Assembly: GCA_038230255.1 (NCBI GenBank)
Contig: JBBRNP010000006.1
Span: 62,001-126,000, forward strand
Source: AV40 sp038230255
GTDB taxonomy: Bacteria > Verrucomicrobiota > Verrucomicrobiia > Chthoniobacterales > UBA10450
DNA: 64,000 nucleotides
Direction of reading: 5' to 3'
Part shown: positions 1 to 7,728 of the stretch, piece after piece
Numbering within the stretch: position 1 is the stretch's first letter
Layout: the number at the start of each line of letters is the position of its first letter
Notes under the pieces: model-generated
What the model was told of the DNA's origin: nothing
Databases searched by the model: none
Seen by the model: only the letters and a program-made list of their open reading frames with translations
Made by a program: the position numbers and the translations under genes

Positions 1-110
1 CTCGCCAACAAAGAGATCCCATTCTCATCACCGGCTCATTGCATTTTGCCGGTGAAGCGCTTGCGCACCTTCAAGGCGAACCCGCCGCCTTCGAAGAATG
101 CGCGCAGTAA
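1..110 (+). CDS. folC: C-terminal end of folylpolyglutamate/dihydrofolate synthase (partial)
   Basis: The frame starting at base 3 reads through to a TAA at 108-110 and gives a tail containing ILITGSLHFAGEALA, which matches the usual C-terminal strand and helix of FolC (Mur ligase superfamily, folate glutamylation in the cytoplasm). Only about 35 residues are inside the window, so the ATP-binding and folate-binding regions cannot be checked. It is convergent with metG, and a two-hairpin repeat fills the space between them. Confidence 0.7.
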   Translation, partial: RQQRDPILITGSLHFAGEALAHLQGEPAAFEECAQ

Positions 111-180
111 GTTGTAGCTGCCGCCGTCTCTGGCGGCAGAATTTTCTTAGCCTGCCGATGAGGACATCGGCAGCTACAAC
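111..180. repeat. REP-like two-hairpin element with perfect 13-bp inverted ends
   Basis: The outer ends GTTGTAGCTGCCG (111-123) and CGGCAGCTACAAC (168-180) are perfect inverted repeats. Inside are two hairpins: CTGCCGCC/GGCGGCAG (118-139) and CTGCCGATG/CATCGGCAG (152-173). The element lies between convergent folC and metG, may terminate both, and supplies the last codon and the TAG stop of metG. A related element lies at 1919-1972. Confidence 0.8.
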
Positions 181-1841
181 GCGTTCGGCGTTTCAATCCG
201 CGGGAATAACGGCACCGGCTTGCCAACCACATGTCCATCCGGCAAACCGCCCCACTCCGCGTCTTTGAGCGCGAACCGTTCTTCTTTTCCACTCAACTCC
301 ATCTTCCAATTCAGTTGATCGAAAATTCCATGTGCCGCTTTTGGTAACACCGGTGAAATCAAAATCGCGATGACGCGAAGTGATTCGGCCAGATGATACA
401 GAACTGCATCAAGTTCCGATTTGCGCGCCGGATTTTTAGCCAATTTCCAAGGAGCCGCAATTTCTACCAACTCATTGCTTGTCCTGCTCCAATGGTTCAG
501 CATCCCTATCTCCTCGTGGACGGCAAATCGAGGCATCGTGGAGACCTCGGAACATATCTTAGCCAATCCTGAAATCGTTCGGAGTAGCCCTGCCATATGC
601 GCAGTTTGTTTCTCCAAACTATCCGTCGCGGGTGATATGGAGTTCCACCATCCGTCTGGCTTCAAAAACAAAGGATGGCTCTCAAAACTCTTATCAAGAC
701 GACCCTCGCGATACCTGCCTGCCATGTTTAGAGTTCGGTTTAGGAGGTTACCTAACGAATTGGCCAAATCTCCGTCATGTCGACCGATAAGTCGTTCCTC
801 CGCAAAATCAGCGTCCCGTCCCATTGCAATGTCGCTCATCAAGTAATATCGCAACGCTTCAGTGCCATATTTATCGGCAAGTTCGTTGGGATCGACGACA
901 TTTCCCGCACTCTTGCTGATTTTTGCGCCGCCGAGGTTCCACCAACCGTGGACGAGTAGTTGTGGAATCTGGTCGTCAGGAAAACCGATCGCGTGGAGCA
1001 TGATCAGCCAATAAATGCCGTGCGCCGGAACGAGAATATCTTTTCCGATGATTTGCAGTGCCGGCCACTTGTCTCGGAAATCCGGCGGCTGCTTTTCGTA
1101 ATTGTCGATCTTCGGATCGTAGCCGGCGAAGCTGATGTAATTGCTTAGCGCGTCGAACCAGACATAAGTCACGAAATCCTTGTCGAACGGCAGCTCGATC
1201 CCCCAATCGAGCCGCGATTTCGGACGCGAGATACACAAATCGCCGCTGGTTCGCTCAATCGCATTCCGTAATTCCGTCTGCCGAAAATCTGGAATGACGG
1301 CGTCCTTTCGATTGTCGATGTAACGCAGCAGCCAATCTTTGTGCTGGCTGAGTTTGAAGTAATAATTTTCTTCTTCGCGAAATTCGACCTGTCCCCATTC
1401 CGGACCGAACTCGCCATCCGGGCCGCGCTCTTTGTCGGTTAGAAACTGTTCCTGGCGAATCGAATAGTGACCGGACTGCTTGTCTTTGCAGATCTGTCCG
1501 GCGTCGAACAAACGTTGCAGCATTCCTTGCACGACTTTTTTGTGGCGCGGCGAAATCGTTTCCGCCCATTCGTCGTATTTCACATCCAACTTTTTCCAAA
1601 GATCGACAAACTTTTGGGTCAGGCCTTTGACGAACTCCGCCGGTGGAACGCCGGCTTTGGCCGCTGATTGCTGAACTTTCTGGCCGTGTTGATCGACACC
1701 GGTCAGATAAAAAACTTTTTCACCTTTGAGCCGGTGATAGCGCGCGATCACATCAGCCAGCACTTTTTCGTAAGCGTGCCCGATGTGCGGCGGCGAATTG
1801 GTGTAATCGATCGCCGTAGTGATGAAAAACGTCTTCGGCAT
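174..1841 (-). CDS. metG: Methionyl-tRNA synthetase
   Basis: This 555-residue class I aminoacyl-tRNA synthetase charges tRNA-Met in the cytoplasm. It opens MPKTFFITTAIDYTNSPPHI, with the HIGH signature in HIGHAYEK near residue 20. The KMSKS loop is KISKS (GGAKISKSAGNVVDP, about residue 305). GVDQHGQKV of the connective insertion is present. The length and end at FPRIETPNAL show that the C-terminal EMAP-like tRNA-binding domain found in many bacterial enzymes is absent. The stop codon and final Leu codon fall inside the REP-like element at 111-180. It appears to be a single-gene unit, with a second two-hairpin repeat upstream of its start. Confidence 0.95.
   Translation of the reverse strand: MPKTFFITTAIDYTNSPPHIGHAYEKVLADVIARYHRLKGEKVFYLTGVDQHGQKVQQSAAKAGVPPAEFVKGLTQKFVDLWKKLDVKYDEWAETISPRHKKVVQGMLQRLFDAGQICKDKQSGHYSIRQEQFLTDKERGPDGEFGPEWGQVEFREEENYYFKLSQHKDWLLRYIDNRKDAVIPDFRQTELRNAIERTSGDLCISRPKSRLDWGIELPFDKDFVTYVWFDALSNYISFAGYDPKIDNYEKQPPDFRDKWPALQIIGKDILVPAHGIYWLIMLHAIGFPDDQIPQLLVHGWWNLGGAKISKSAGNVVDPNELADKYGTEALRYYLMSDIAMGRDADFAEERLIGRHDGDLANSLGNLLNRTLNMAGRYREGRLDKSFESHPLFLKPDGWWNSISPATDSLEKQTAHMAGLLRTISGLAKICSEVSTMPRFAVHEEIGMLNHWSRTSNELVEIAAPWKLAKNPARKSELDAVLYHLAESLRVIAILISPVLPKAAHGIFDQLNWKMELSGKEERFALKDAEWGGLPDGHVVGKPVPLFPRIETPNAL
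1101..1112 (-). repeat. Iterated 12-mer AAGATCGACAAT, copy 1
   Basis: Exact match on the minus strand inside metG, where it is read as Lys-Ile-Asp-Asn. It is one of seven exact copies in the window. Confidence 0.8.
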
Positions 1842-1918
1842 TCCGGCGACCAGCCTTCGCTAAAGTTACGGGCTTGGCAAGGACAGTGGCGGACGCGTGA
1901 TCACTTCGCAACCGCAAC

Positions 1919-1972
1919 TGTAGCCGCGTCGCTGTGCGACGCGTGCACGCGGCCCACAGGGCCGCGGCTACA
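1919..1972. repeat. REP-like two-hairpin element
   Basis: Outer ends TGTAGCCGCG (1919-1928) and CGCGGCTACA (1963-1972) are perfect inverted repeats enclosing two GC hairpins, GCGTCGC/GCGACGC and GCGGCCC/GGGCCGC. The architecture is the same as the element at 111-180 although the inner sequence differs. It sits between the metG start and the end of the next minus-strand gene. Confidence 0.75.
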
Positions 1973-1992
1973 ATATCGTGTTGGCCTTTGCG

Positions 1993-2424
1993 CTACTGAC
2001 TTGAAGGCGATTTCCCGTTCACCTTGCCCACCGAGGCTCCGGTCACTTGGCCGCCGGACGAAACAAAATCAATTTCATAGATCTTGCCGTCAACGCCTTT
2101 CATATCCACCGCGGTGGCCGCTTTGCCGCCGCCGAGTTTTTTCTCTTCGTGAAACTTCTCCGGAGTTAGCGCCACATCCTTTCCATTCAATGCCACGTGG
2201 AACTTCTTGTCCTTGGAATTCGCGATCTGGCTGTCGAGATAACCTTTCACGCCTTGCGGCATGACCGTTTTGGTCGTTGTCGTCGTCGAAGTCTTTTGCT
2301 GCCCACCACTTGAAGGTTGTGGCGGCTGGGTCTGAGGCTGGGAGTAAGATCCTTGCATCTGACCGAAAGCGATCCCAGCAACAAATGATGCGACGACTGC
2401 TGCGAGAATGATTCTTGTGATCAT
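1993..2424 (-). CDS. Secreted protein of an unnamed three-member family (copy 1)
   Basis: I do not recognise a named family. The 143-residue protein has a clear signal peptide (MITRIILAAVVASFVAGIAFG), a Gln/Pro/Ser/Thr-rich linker to about residue 55, and a conserved C-terminal domain containing SKDKKFHVALNGKDVAL, VDMKGVDGKIYEIDF and a VGKVNGK-like end. The same domain recurs at 2486-3106 and 37811-38296. It is probably periplasmic or extracellular. It is adjacent to its paralogue, 61 bp away, on the same strand at the start of the metal-handling region. Function unknown. Confidence 0.8.
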   Translation of the reverse strand: MITRIILAAVVASFVAGIAFGQMQGSYSQPQTQPPQPSSGGQQKTSTTTTTKTVMPQGVKGYLDSQIANSKDKKFHVALNGKDVALTPEKFHEEKKLGGGKAATAVDMKGVDGKIYEIDFVSSGGQVTGASVGKVNGKSPSSQ

Positions 2425-2485
2425 ATTTTTTTACGGTTGAATTGCATGACAGTGGCGAACGAAGGGTTTAAGAGCAAGCCCCTGA

Positions 2486-3106
2486 CTATCTCAAGGCCTC
2501 CCCGTTGATTCTGTGAATCTTGATGCCGGTCACCTGCGCTCCCGTCGTCATAAAATCGATGTCGTAAATCCGGCCGTCATCACTCCTCATATCGATACAG
2601 GTTGAGGTGCTGCCGGCACCGGTACTCTTTTGACGCCAGACGTGGAACGGCGTAAGCGCGAGATCCTTTCCGTTCATCGTGAAGTGGAATTTCTGGTCCT
2701 TTGAGTTCGCTACCTGGCGATCGAGATAAGCTTTGACGTCGGGAGGAGGCACAGGCGTGGGAGTCGGTTTCGCCACGGTCGGCGCAGGCGTTGGCGGTGC
2801 TTTCTGCTGAAGCTGCGCGGGGATAGTTCTCGTCGGCGGCATTTGCTTCGGCTGATTTTGAGACGTCACAGGCGTCGCTTTTGGTTGAGTCGTCGATTGC
2901 ACTGCTCTCTGCGGTGGCGGTGGCGATTGCTTCGCCGGAATTTGTGCGGACGCCGGAACCATTTTCTGCTGGGCCGTTGGGGTTGGCGTCGGTGTTGGCG
3001 TTGGCGTTGGTTTCTGGGAATTCGTCCGGCTGTATTTCATTTGGCTGAACGCAATCGAGGCAACGAATGACAATATGACTGTTAAGAAAACGATCCGTGT
3101 GATCAT
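2486..3106 (-). CDS. Secreted protein of an unnamed three-member family (copy 2, long Pro/Thr linker)
   Basis: A 206-residue paralogue of the neighbouring 1993-2424 gene. The signal peptide (MITRIVFLTVILSFVASIAFS) is followed by about 100 residues rich in Pro, Thr, Gln and Lys, including a Pro-Thr dipeptide run. The conserved C-terminal domain has SKDQKFHFTMNGKDLALT, CIDMRSDDGRIYDIDFMTTG and IHRINGEAL. The long linker suggests a domain held away from a membrane or wall, but no lipobox or sorting signal is visible. Function unknown. Confidence 0.8.
   Translation of the reverse strand: MITRIVFLTVILSFVASIAFSQMKYSRTNSQKPTPTPTPTPTPTAQQKMVPASAQIPAKQSPPPPQRAVQSTTQPKATPVTSQNQPKQMPPTRTIPAQLQQKAPPTPAPTVAKPTPTPVPPPDVKAYLDRQVANSKDQKFHFTMNGKDLALTPFHVWRQKSTGAGSTSTCIDMRSDDGRIYDIDFMTTGAQVTGIKIHRINGEALR
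2977..3013 (-). repeat. In-frame microsatellite encoding a Pro-Thr run
   Basis: Repeated GTTGGC/GTCGGT-type hexamers on the plus strand encode about six Pro-Thr dipeptides in the linker of the secreted protein on the minus strand. The length may vary by slippage. Confidence 0.6.
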
Positions 3107-3192
3107 AAACGGCTTTTAATCTCTGAAATCGGAAAAAACAATTGTCGGGCAGTTAGGAGATTGAAAACAACAAAATTCTGCGTGGGTCGCAG

Positions 3193-4326
3193 CTAGTCCA
3201 TATGCGCCAGCATTCTCGGACCGCCTGTTCGCAAAAATCGAACAATGAGGAATGCGGCGATGGCGAGGAAGGTGATGTTGAGCACGGTCGTGTAATTCAA
3301 ACTGATGGACATTTCTACGACCTGCGCGCTTCGGTGCCGCGGAATCAATCCCAACGCGCCGAAAAGAAATTCGACGATCAACGCTGCTCCAAACATCGCG
3401 ACATAAAAAACTGCGACGATCAAGGCGGCAACTTTCCAGCCATAATACTTTCGATAGATGTCGATGATAGGCAGGATGATCAGGTCGGCATAAATAAACG
3501 CGATCACGCCGCCAAAGCTGATCCCGCCGTTCCAAAGAACTGCCGCAAGGGGGATATTGCCGACCGAGCAAACGAAAGAAAGAACTGCTACCAGCGGTCC
3601 GATGATTGGCCCCCATAACGTCGCCGCAACCGGATGCGAGGTTAAGAAAAAGTCTTTCCAAAAATCCTGCGGGACCCACGCAGCGAGTGCGCCGGCCAGG
3701 AAAAGCCCAATCACGATGTCTTTCCAGACGGCGAGCACATCCATCACGAAGTAGTGGCTTGTGGCGGTGATTCCTTCGGGCGAACTAAGCCGTTGCCAGA
3801 GCGAACCGCCTTCTTCGACGCTCATGTCCATCTCGGCGTGACCTTCCATGACGCCTTTGATGCCCTTGTCGGCTTGCTCGCGCGCTTCGCCGATCAATTT
3901 GCGCGACAGAAAAATTCTGAAGAGCACGGCGATGATAACAATCATCAACGGACCACCGGTAAATTCAGCGAGCGCAAATTGCCAACCCATCAGCACAATC
4001 AAGATGACACTCAGTTCGGCGACCAAATTCGTGGAAGCCATCTCGAAGGCCATCGCGGCCGTGAAATCGGCGCCTTTTCGAAAGATCGATCGCGCCAGCG
4101 CGACTGCCGCGTAGGAACAGGACGACGAAGCAGCGCCGAGGCCTGTGGCAATCGCAAGTGACTTCGGAGAATCGTCTGGAAGCAATCGGCTCATTGCTCC
4201 TTTTGAGACGACCGCCTGGACAACGCCCGAGAGACCGAAGCCTAAGATCAGGGGCCACAAAATTTCCCAGAACATGGCAAACGCCATCCAAAGCGCATGA
4301 CCGAGACTTGGGATCAGGTTCGTCAT
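3193..4326 (-). CDS. Predicted permease of the YraQ/ArsP (DUF318) family
   Basis: This 377-residue multi-spanning membrane protein has the permease motif GLGAASSSCSYAAVALARS near residue 65 and a second hydrophobic half after about residue 200. The cytoplasmic loop around residues 150-175 is charged and includes MEGHAEMDMSVEEGG. The family includes ArsP, which exports trivalent organoarsenicals, and uncharacterised metal-island permeases. The paired small and Cys residues in the first helix pair fit the family. It is 24 bp downstream of the DUF2182 gene on the same strand. The substrate cannot be read from sequence; metal or metalloid export is an inference. Confidence 0.8.
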   Translation of the reverse strand: MTNLIPSLGHALWMAFAMFWEILWPLILGFGLSGVVQAVVSKGAMSRLLPDDSPKSLAIATGLGAASSSCSYAAVALARSIFRKGADFTAAMAFEMASTNLVAELSVILIVLMGWQFALAEFTGGPLMIVIIAVLFRIFLSRKLIGEAREQADKGIKGVMEGHAEMDMSVEEGGSLWQRLSSPEGITATSHYFVMDVLAVWKDIVIGLFLAGALAAWVPQDFWKDFFLTSHPVAATLWGPIIGPLVAVLSFVCSVGNIPLAAVLWNGGISFGGVIAFIYADLIILPIIDIYRKYYGWKVAALIVAVFYVAMFGAALIVEFLFGALGLIPRHRSAQVVEMSISLNYTTVLNITFLAIAAFLIVRFLRTGGPRMLAHMD

Positions 4327-4350
4327 TGTTTGAGGATCGCGAGCAAACAG

Positions 4351-5136
4351 TTAGGGCCGAAAAAGAATGAATGCGCCCCACCCACAGAGCAACAACCCAG
4401 TGGCGAAACTTACTCGCGCACGCGCAGGCAGCATTTTCTCCGAACAGACGAGCAGCGTCAGCGCGGCGATCCAGAGAATGTTCATCACGCCGGCGACGAA
4501 AAGCAGCGCCATCAACGCCCAACAGCAGCCGGTGCAAAATGCGCCGTGCTCCAATCCCATTCGAAATGCACCGCTGCTTCCTTCGCGCCAGCGCGTCATG
4601 ATGAATTCCAATGGACCGCGGCAATTGGTCAGACAAGTGTGTTTCAACGGCGTGAATTGAAAAATGCCCGCGACGAGCAGTAACGTGCCGCCGAGCCATG
4701 CGCTCGTACTCATCATCGATGATGAGAGCAACGCGTGTCGATGCAGCCACCATTGGCCGACCGCGGCCAGCGCGCTGAACACGCACCAGATGGCGACGTA
4801 GCCCAGAACGAAGATCGACATCGGAACGTAGGGGCGCCCAAGTCCTTGACGGTTACGCGCTACGGCAGCGAAAGTCAGAATCATCGGGAACGCGCTCGGC
4901 AACATCATGGCGATCATCATGATGACCCACATGAAAAACAACGGCAGCAATGTTGCCGTTGGCCACGAAGAAAGCTCCGGCCCCGACATCTTCATCCGCA
5001 TACATTCGCAAACGCCGGTGATATTCATCCGGCGCGCTTCGTAAATCGTGTAGAACCAGGCCAACAGCGCGATGCCGCAAAGACTCGCACCGATCAGAAG
5101 GCTTTCGCGCCGCGGCAGCGCCGGCAATGCGCTCAT
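4351..5136 (-). CDS. DUF2182 integral membrane protein, probable metal-binding
   Basis: A 261-residue protein with several hydrophobic helices. The DUF2182 hallmarks are visible: a Met-rich helix (WVIMMIAMMLPSAFPMILTF, about residue 70), FTPLKHTCLTNCRGPLEF (about 165) and HGAFCTGCCWALMALLF (about 205). The family is annotated as predicted metal-binding. Conserved Cys, His and Met inside or next to helices fit copper handling, which is inference. It is followed by the permease (24 bp) and preceded by DUF1326 (32 bp), a pairing I recall from other genomes. Confidence 0.85.
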   Translation of the reverse strand: MSALPALPRRESLLIGASLCGIALLAWFYTIYEARRMNITGVCECMRMKMSGPELSSWPTATLLPLFFMWVIMMIAMMLPSAFPMILTFAAVARNRQGLGRPYVPMSIFVLGYVAIWCVFSALAAVGQWWLHRHALLSSSMMSTSAWLGGTLLLVAGIFQFTPLKHTCLTNCRGPLEFIMTRWREGSSGAFRMGLEHGAFCTGCCWALMALLFVAGVMNILWIAALTLLVCSEKMLPARARVSFATGLLLCGWGAFILFRP

Positions 5137-5168
5137 GGCCGACGATTAACTCGCGAAAGCATTCGGCG

Positions 5169-5774
5169 TTAATTGCCGTAGCGAATGCGCGCGACAAACC
5201 CAGCTTTGTTTGGATAACTGAATTTCATCTTGTCAATCGCGACCGATCCTTCCTTGGCCGAAGCGCACTCCGCACTTTTGAAAATAAAACCGGTGCCGTG
5301 ACTAACGGTGATGGTTTCAACATCTCTGGTCACAGGATTTTTGATCGGCTCCAGAGCGATGCGAAAATTGTCGCCGAGCCGTGCGCTACTTTCGAGGCCG
5401 TTCATCTTAACGTTGAACGGAACGAACTGCGGCTCGAGCAACGTGCTGAAGGTTGTCGCCAAGATTTCGAACGGTAATCCACCGGCCTTTCCCGAACCGA
5501 TCTCGAGCAAGGCTTCCCGCTGTTCTTTGGATGCTTTCTCATCAACGAACAGGCAGACCGTGCCGTTGCCTTCGTGAATTGCGCCGGGCCATTTCGCGGC
5601 GAAGGCGAGTCCGAGCCCATCAAGGGACAGATCGCCGTATTTGCCGCGATCGATCCGCCAAACACCCATGCCTTCGCAAAAGCCGGGCGTCGGGGGCGCG
5701 GCGAATTCGCATGGGCAACCGTAATCGCAGTTGCACGACTGGAGATAATCTGCGTCAAAAAACCATTTCTTCAT
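5169..5774 (-). CDS. DUF1326 domain protein
   Basis: A 201-residue soluble protein opening MKKWFFDADYLQSCNCDYGC and continuing PCEF, the N-terminal Cys motif typical of DUF1326. No signal peptide is seen. Its role is not established; the CxC-x3-CPC cluster suggests metal or redox chemistry. It lies directly upstream of DUF2182 on the same strand, consistent with a joint function. Confidence 0.85.
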   Translation of the reverse strand: MKKWFFDADYLQSCNCDYGCPCEFAAPPTPGFCEGMGVWRIDRGKYGDLSLDGLGLAFAAKWPGAIHEGNGTVCLFVDEKASKEQREALLEIGSGKAGGLPFEILATTFSTLLEPQFVPFNVKMNGLESSARLGDNFRIALEPIKNPVTRDVETITVSHGTGFIFKSAECASAKEGSVAIDKMKFSYPNKAGFVARIRYGN

Positions 5775-5833
5775 TTGATGATCCTCCGAATGAATTCGAC
5801 TCGCTTGGGGCCAACCAATTAATTGTAATCATG

Positions 5834-5879
5834 TTGTAGCCGAAGCCGAGCTCGGGTCAACCACTCCGCTATTGCGGAG
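5834..5879. other. Half REP-like sequence and small hairpin between DUF1326 and the NTF2-like gene
   Basis: The 155-bp gap contains GTTGTAGCCGAAGCC, resembling one end of the REP-like elements at 111-180 and 1919-1972, followed by a CTCCGC/GCGGAG hairpin around 5864-5879. I do not see the matching other end. It may be a decayed copy. Confidence 0.35.
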
Positions 5880-5929
5880 CCATCGCGTTTCGATAGCGAC
5901 CTCCTTTTTTCATTCGTGAATTTCGGTAA

Positions 5930-6385
5930 TCATTGATTCGTTTTTCGATTCGACCAGTGAATCGCGCGGATGCGCCAGCCTGCCGGAGATTTTGTCAGCA
6001 CCATCAGTTCTGTCCCGGCGCTGTTCACTTCGCGGCCGTTGAAGTTGCCGCGCACAATGCTCGTCGATGTGATCCAGGCCCCGTTGCCTTCGATATGAAC
6101 GGCGATTGTCGATCTTGTACTTGGCACCGCGCGCGAAAAGACGATGTCTTCAGCGAGGTGATGTTCTTCATATTCCGCTCGTGTTTCGGCTGAACCGCTC
6201 TCCAAAATGATCGCATCGGGCGCGAGCAGTTCCATGGCTGCATTTGCATCGCCCTTGCGCAACGCTGCGTGAAATTTTTCAACCGCGGCAGTCACCTCGG
6301 CGCTGTCCTCCTTCGGTTCTTGAGCGAAAGAGGCCGAAGCTGAAAAAACCACGACGAACGTGAATAGCCGGATGAATCTATTCAT
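5930..6385 (-). CDS. Secreted NTF2-like (SnoaL/DUF4440-type) protein
   Basis: A 151-residue protein with a signal peptide (MNRFIRLFTFVVVFSASASFA) followed by an NTF2-like fold: AAVEKFHAALRKGDANAAMELLAPDA at 33-58 is the classic helical start, and GWRIRAIHWSNRK is the last strand. It is presumably periplasmic. The start overlaps the stop of the upstream multicopper oxidase by 4 bases (ATGA), so the two are translationally coupled. Catalytic function is unknown. An iterated 12-mer lies within it at 6105-6116. Confidence 0.8.
   Translation of the reverse strand: MNRFIRLFTFVVVFSASASFAQEPKEDSAEVTAAVEKFHAALRKGDANAAMELLAPDAIILESGSAETRAEYEEHHLAEDIVFSRAVPSTRSTIAVHIEGNGAWITSTSIVRGNFNGREVNSAGTELMVLTKSPAGWRIRAIHWSNRKTNQ
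6105..6116 (-). repeat. Iterated 12-mer AAGATCGACAAT, copy 2
   Basis: Exact match on the minus strand inside the NTF2-like gene. It is read in a different frame from the metG copy (Arg-Ser-Thr-Ile), showing that conservation is not driven by a protein motif. Confidence 0.8.
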
Positions 6386-7725
6386 GAATGATGATGCATC
6401 GGCATTGGCGTCTGCTGCGGTATTGATCCGATGTCGATGCCGTCGCGCTTGAGATCGTCTGATGCAGCGGCGAACGCGACCGTGCCTTCGGGATGTTTAT
6501 ACCAGCCGGGATCGTCGTAACTCGTGATGCCCTGGCGGATTTTTATGACGGTGAACATGCCGCCCATCGCGATGTAATCGAAAGGCCCCGGCCCGCCCAT
6601 CATTGGAAGGCTGTTGCGCGGAATCGGCATTCCCATTGTTCCCATGTCGCCCATGCCATTTTCGCCCATCGTCATGTAGCCCGGCAGAAGCGAGCCGCGA
6701 ATCTTCTCATCTAACTTGCCGGGTTTAACGCCGATCGTGTTTGGAAATTTGTCGCCCATTTGCGTCATAGTGTGATGTGTCATGTGGCAATGCACTGGCC
6801 AGTCACCGGGGTTGTCGGCAGTGAACTCGACTGTGCGCGCACTGCCCACTTGAACTAGCACGGTCGTTTCGATTTGTTGGGCCGATTCGGGGATCTGGCC
6901 GCCGTCAGTTTCGACGACGCGAAAAGTGTGACCGTGCAAGTGCATCGGATGGTGATCCATAGCACTAAGGTTAACGAAACGAAGCCGCACTCGATCACCC
7001 AGCTTCGCCACCATCGGTTCCGTCCCAGGAAAAATGCGAGCGTTCATTGAGAAGACGTTGAAGTCGGTCATCTCGTTTGGATTGGGGCGCATTGTGCCGG
7101 TATCGATCCGCCATTCGCTCAGCATGAACGCGAAGTCGCGGTCGACGCGGTACTTTGGTTTGCGAGGATGAATGACGAACAGTCCCATCAAGCCGAGCGC
7201 CATCTGTGTCATCTCATCGTGATGCGAGTGATACATATGCGTGCCGTGCTGTTTGAGCGTGAACTCGTACTTAAATGTCTCGCCCGGTTTGATCGGCGTT
7301 TGTGTTAATCCACTGACTCCATCCATTCCGTTCGGCAGAATGATTCCGTGCCAATGAATACTCGTGGGCGCGGGTAAGTTGTTCGTCACGTAAATCCGCA
7401 CGCGATCGCCTTCGACCGCTTCGATCGTCGGTCCATGCACGCGACCGTTAAATCCCCAGCAAAATGCTTCGAGACCTGGAGCGAACTCATGTTTCACTTC
7501 TTCGGCGACGAGGTGATAAACCTTTGCGCCGTCTACGATCTTCCACGGCAGGGAGATATTATTGGGCGTTATTACCGGCGTGTAATCGCGCCCCGGTTGC
7601 GCGAGTGGAACTGGCGTCGCCGTCGTTGAAATGGTCTGCGCTGGAGCGGAGACAACGCTGCGTAACAATGAAACGCCGCCAGCCGCAACGGCGGTCCCGC
7701 TTAAAAATTTTCTTCGCGTCATCAT
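6382..7725 (-). CDS. Tat-exported multicopper oxidase, CopA/CueO-like
   Basis: This 447-residue periplasmic enzyme oxidises substrates (typically Cu(I)) with reduction of O2 to water. The N-terminus MMTRRKFLSGTAVAAGGVSL is a twin-arginine signal. All four copper-ligand motifs are present: HWHGI (about 125), HMYHSHHDEM (about 166), HPMHLHGHTF (about 262) and HCHMTHHTMTQM (about 310), the last giving the type 1 Met. The C-terminal 90 residues are rich in Met, Gly and Asp. It is shorter than the roughly 600-residue CopA proteins. Its stop overlaps the NTF2-like start, and its start is 3 bp after the TolC-type gene, so it belongs to one operon. Confidence 0.9.
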   Translation of the reverse strand: MMTRRKFLSGTAVAAGGVSLLRSVVSAPAQTISTTATPVPLAQPGRDYTPVITPNNISLPWKIVDGAKVYHLVAEEVKHEFAPGLEAFCWGFNGRVHGPTIEAVEGDRVRIYVTNNLPAPTSIHWHGIILPNGMDGVSGLTQTPIKPGETFKYEFTLKQHGTHMYHSHHDEMTQMALGLMGLFVIHPRKPKYRVDRDFAFMLSEWRIDTGTMRPNPNEMTDFNVFSMNARIFPGTEPMVAKLGDRVRLRFVNLSAMDHHPMHLHGHTFRVVETDGGQIPESAQQIETTVLVQVGSARTVEFTADNPGDWPVHCHMTHHTMTQMGDKFPNTIGVKPGKLDEKIRGSLLPGYMTMGENGMGDMGTMGMPIPRNSLPMMGGPGPFDYIAMGGMFTVIKIRQGITSYDDPGWYKHPEGTVAFAAASDDLKRDGIDIGSIPQQTPMPMHHHS

Positions 7726-7728
7726 AAT

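Noticed and set aside
3193..4326. Assigning the DUF318 permease as arsP of the arsenic cluster
   Set aside because: It is about 35 kb away and in a copper-type neighbourhood; the sequence alone does not show organoarsenical specificity.
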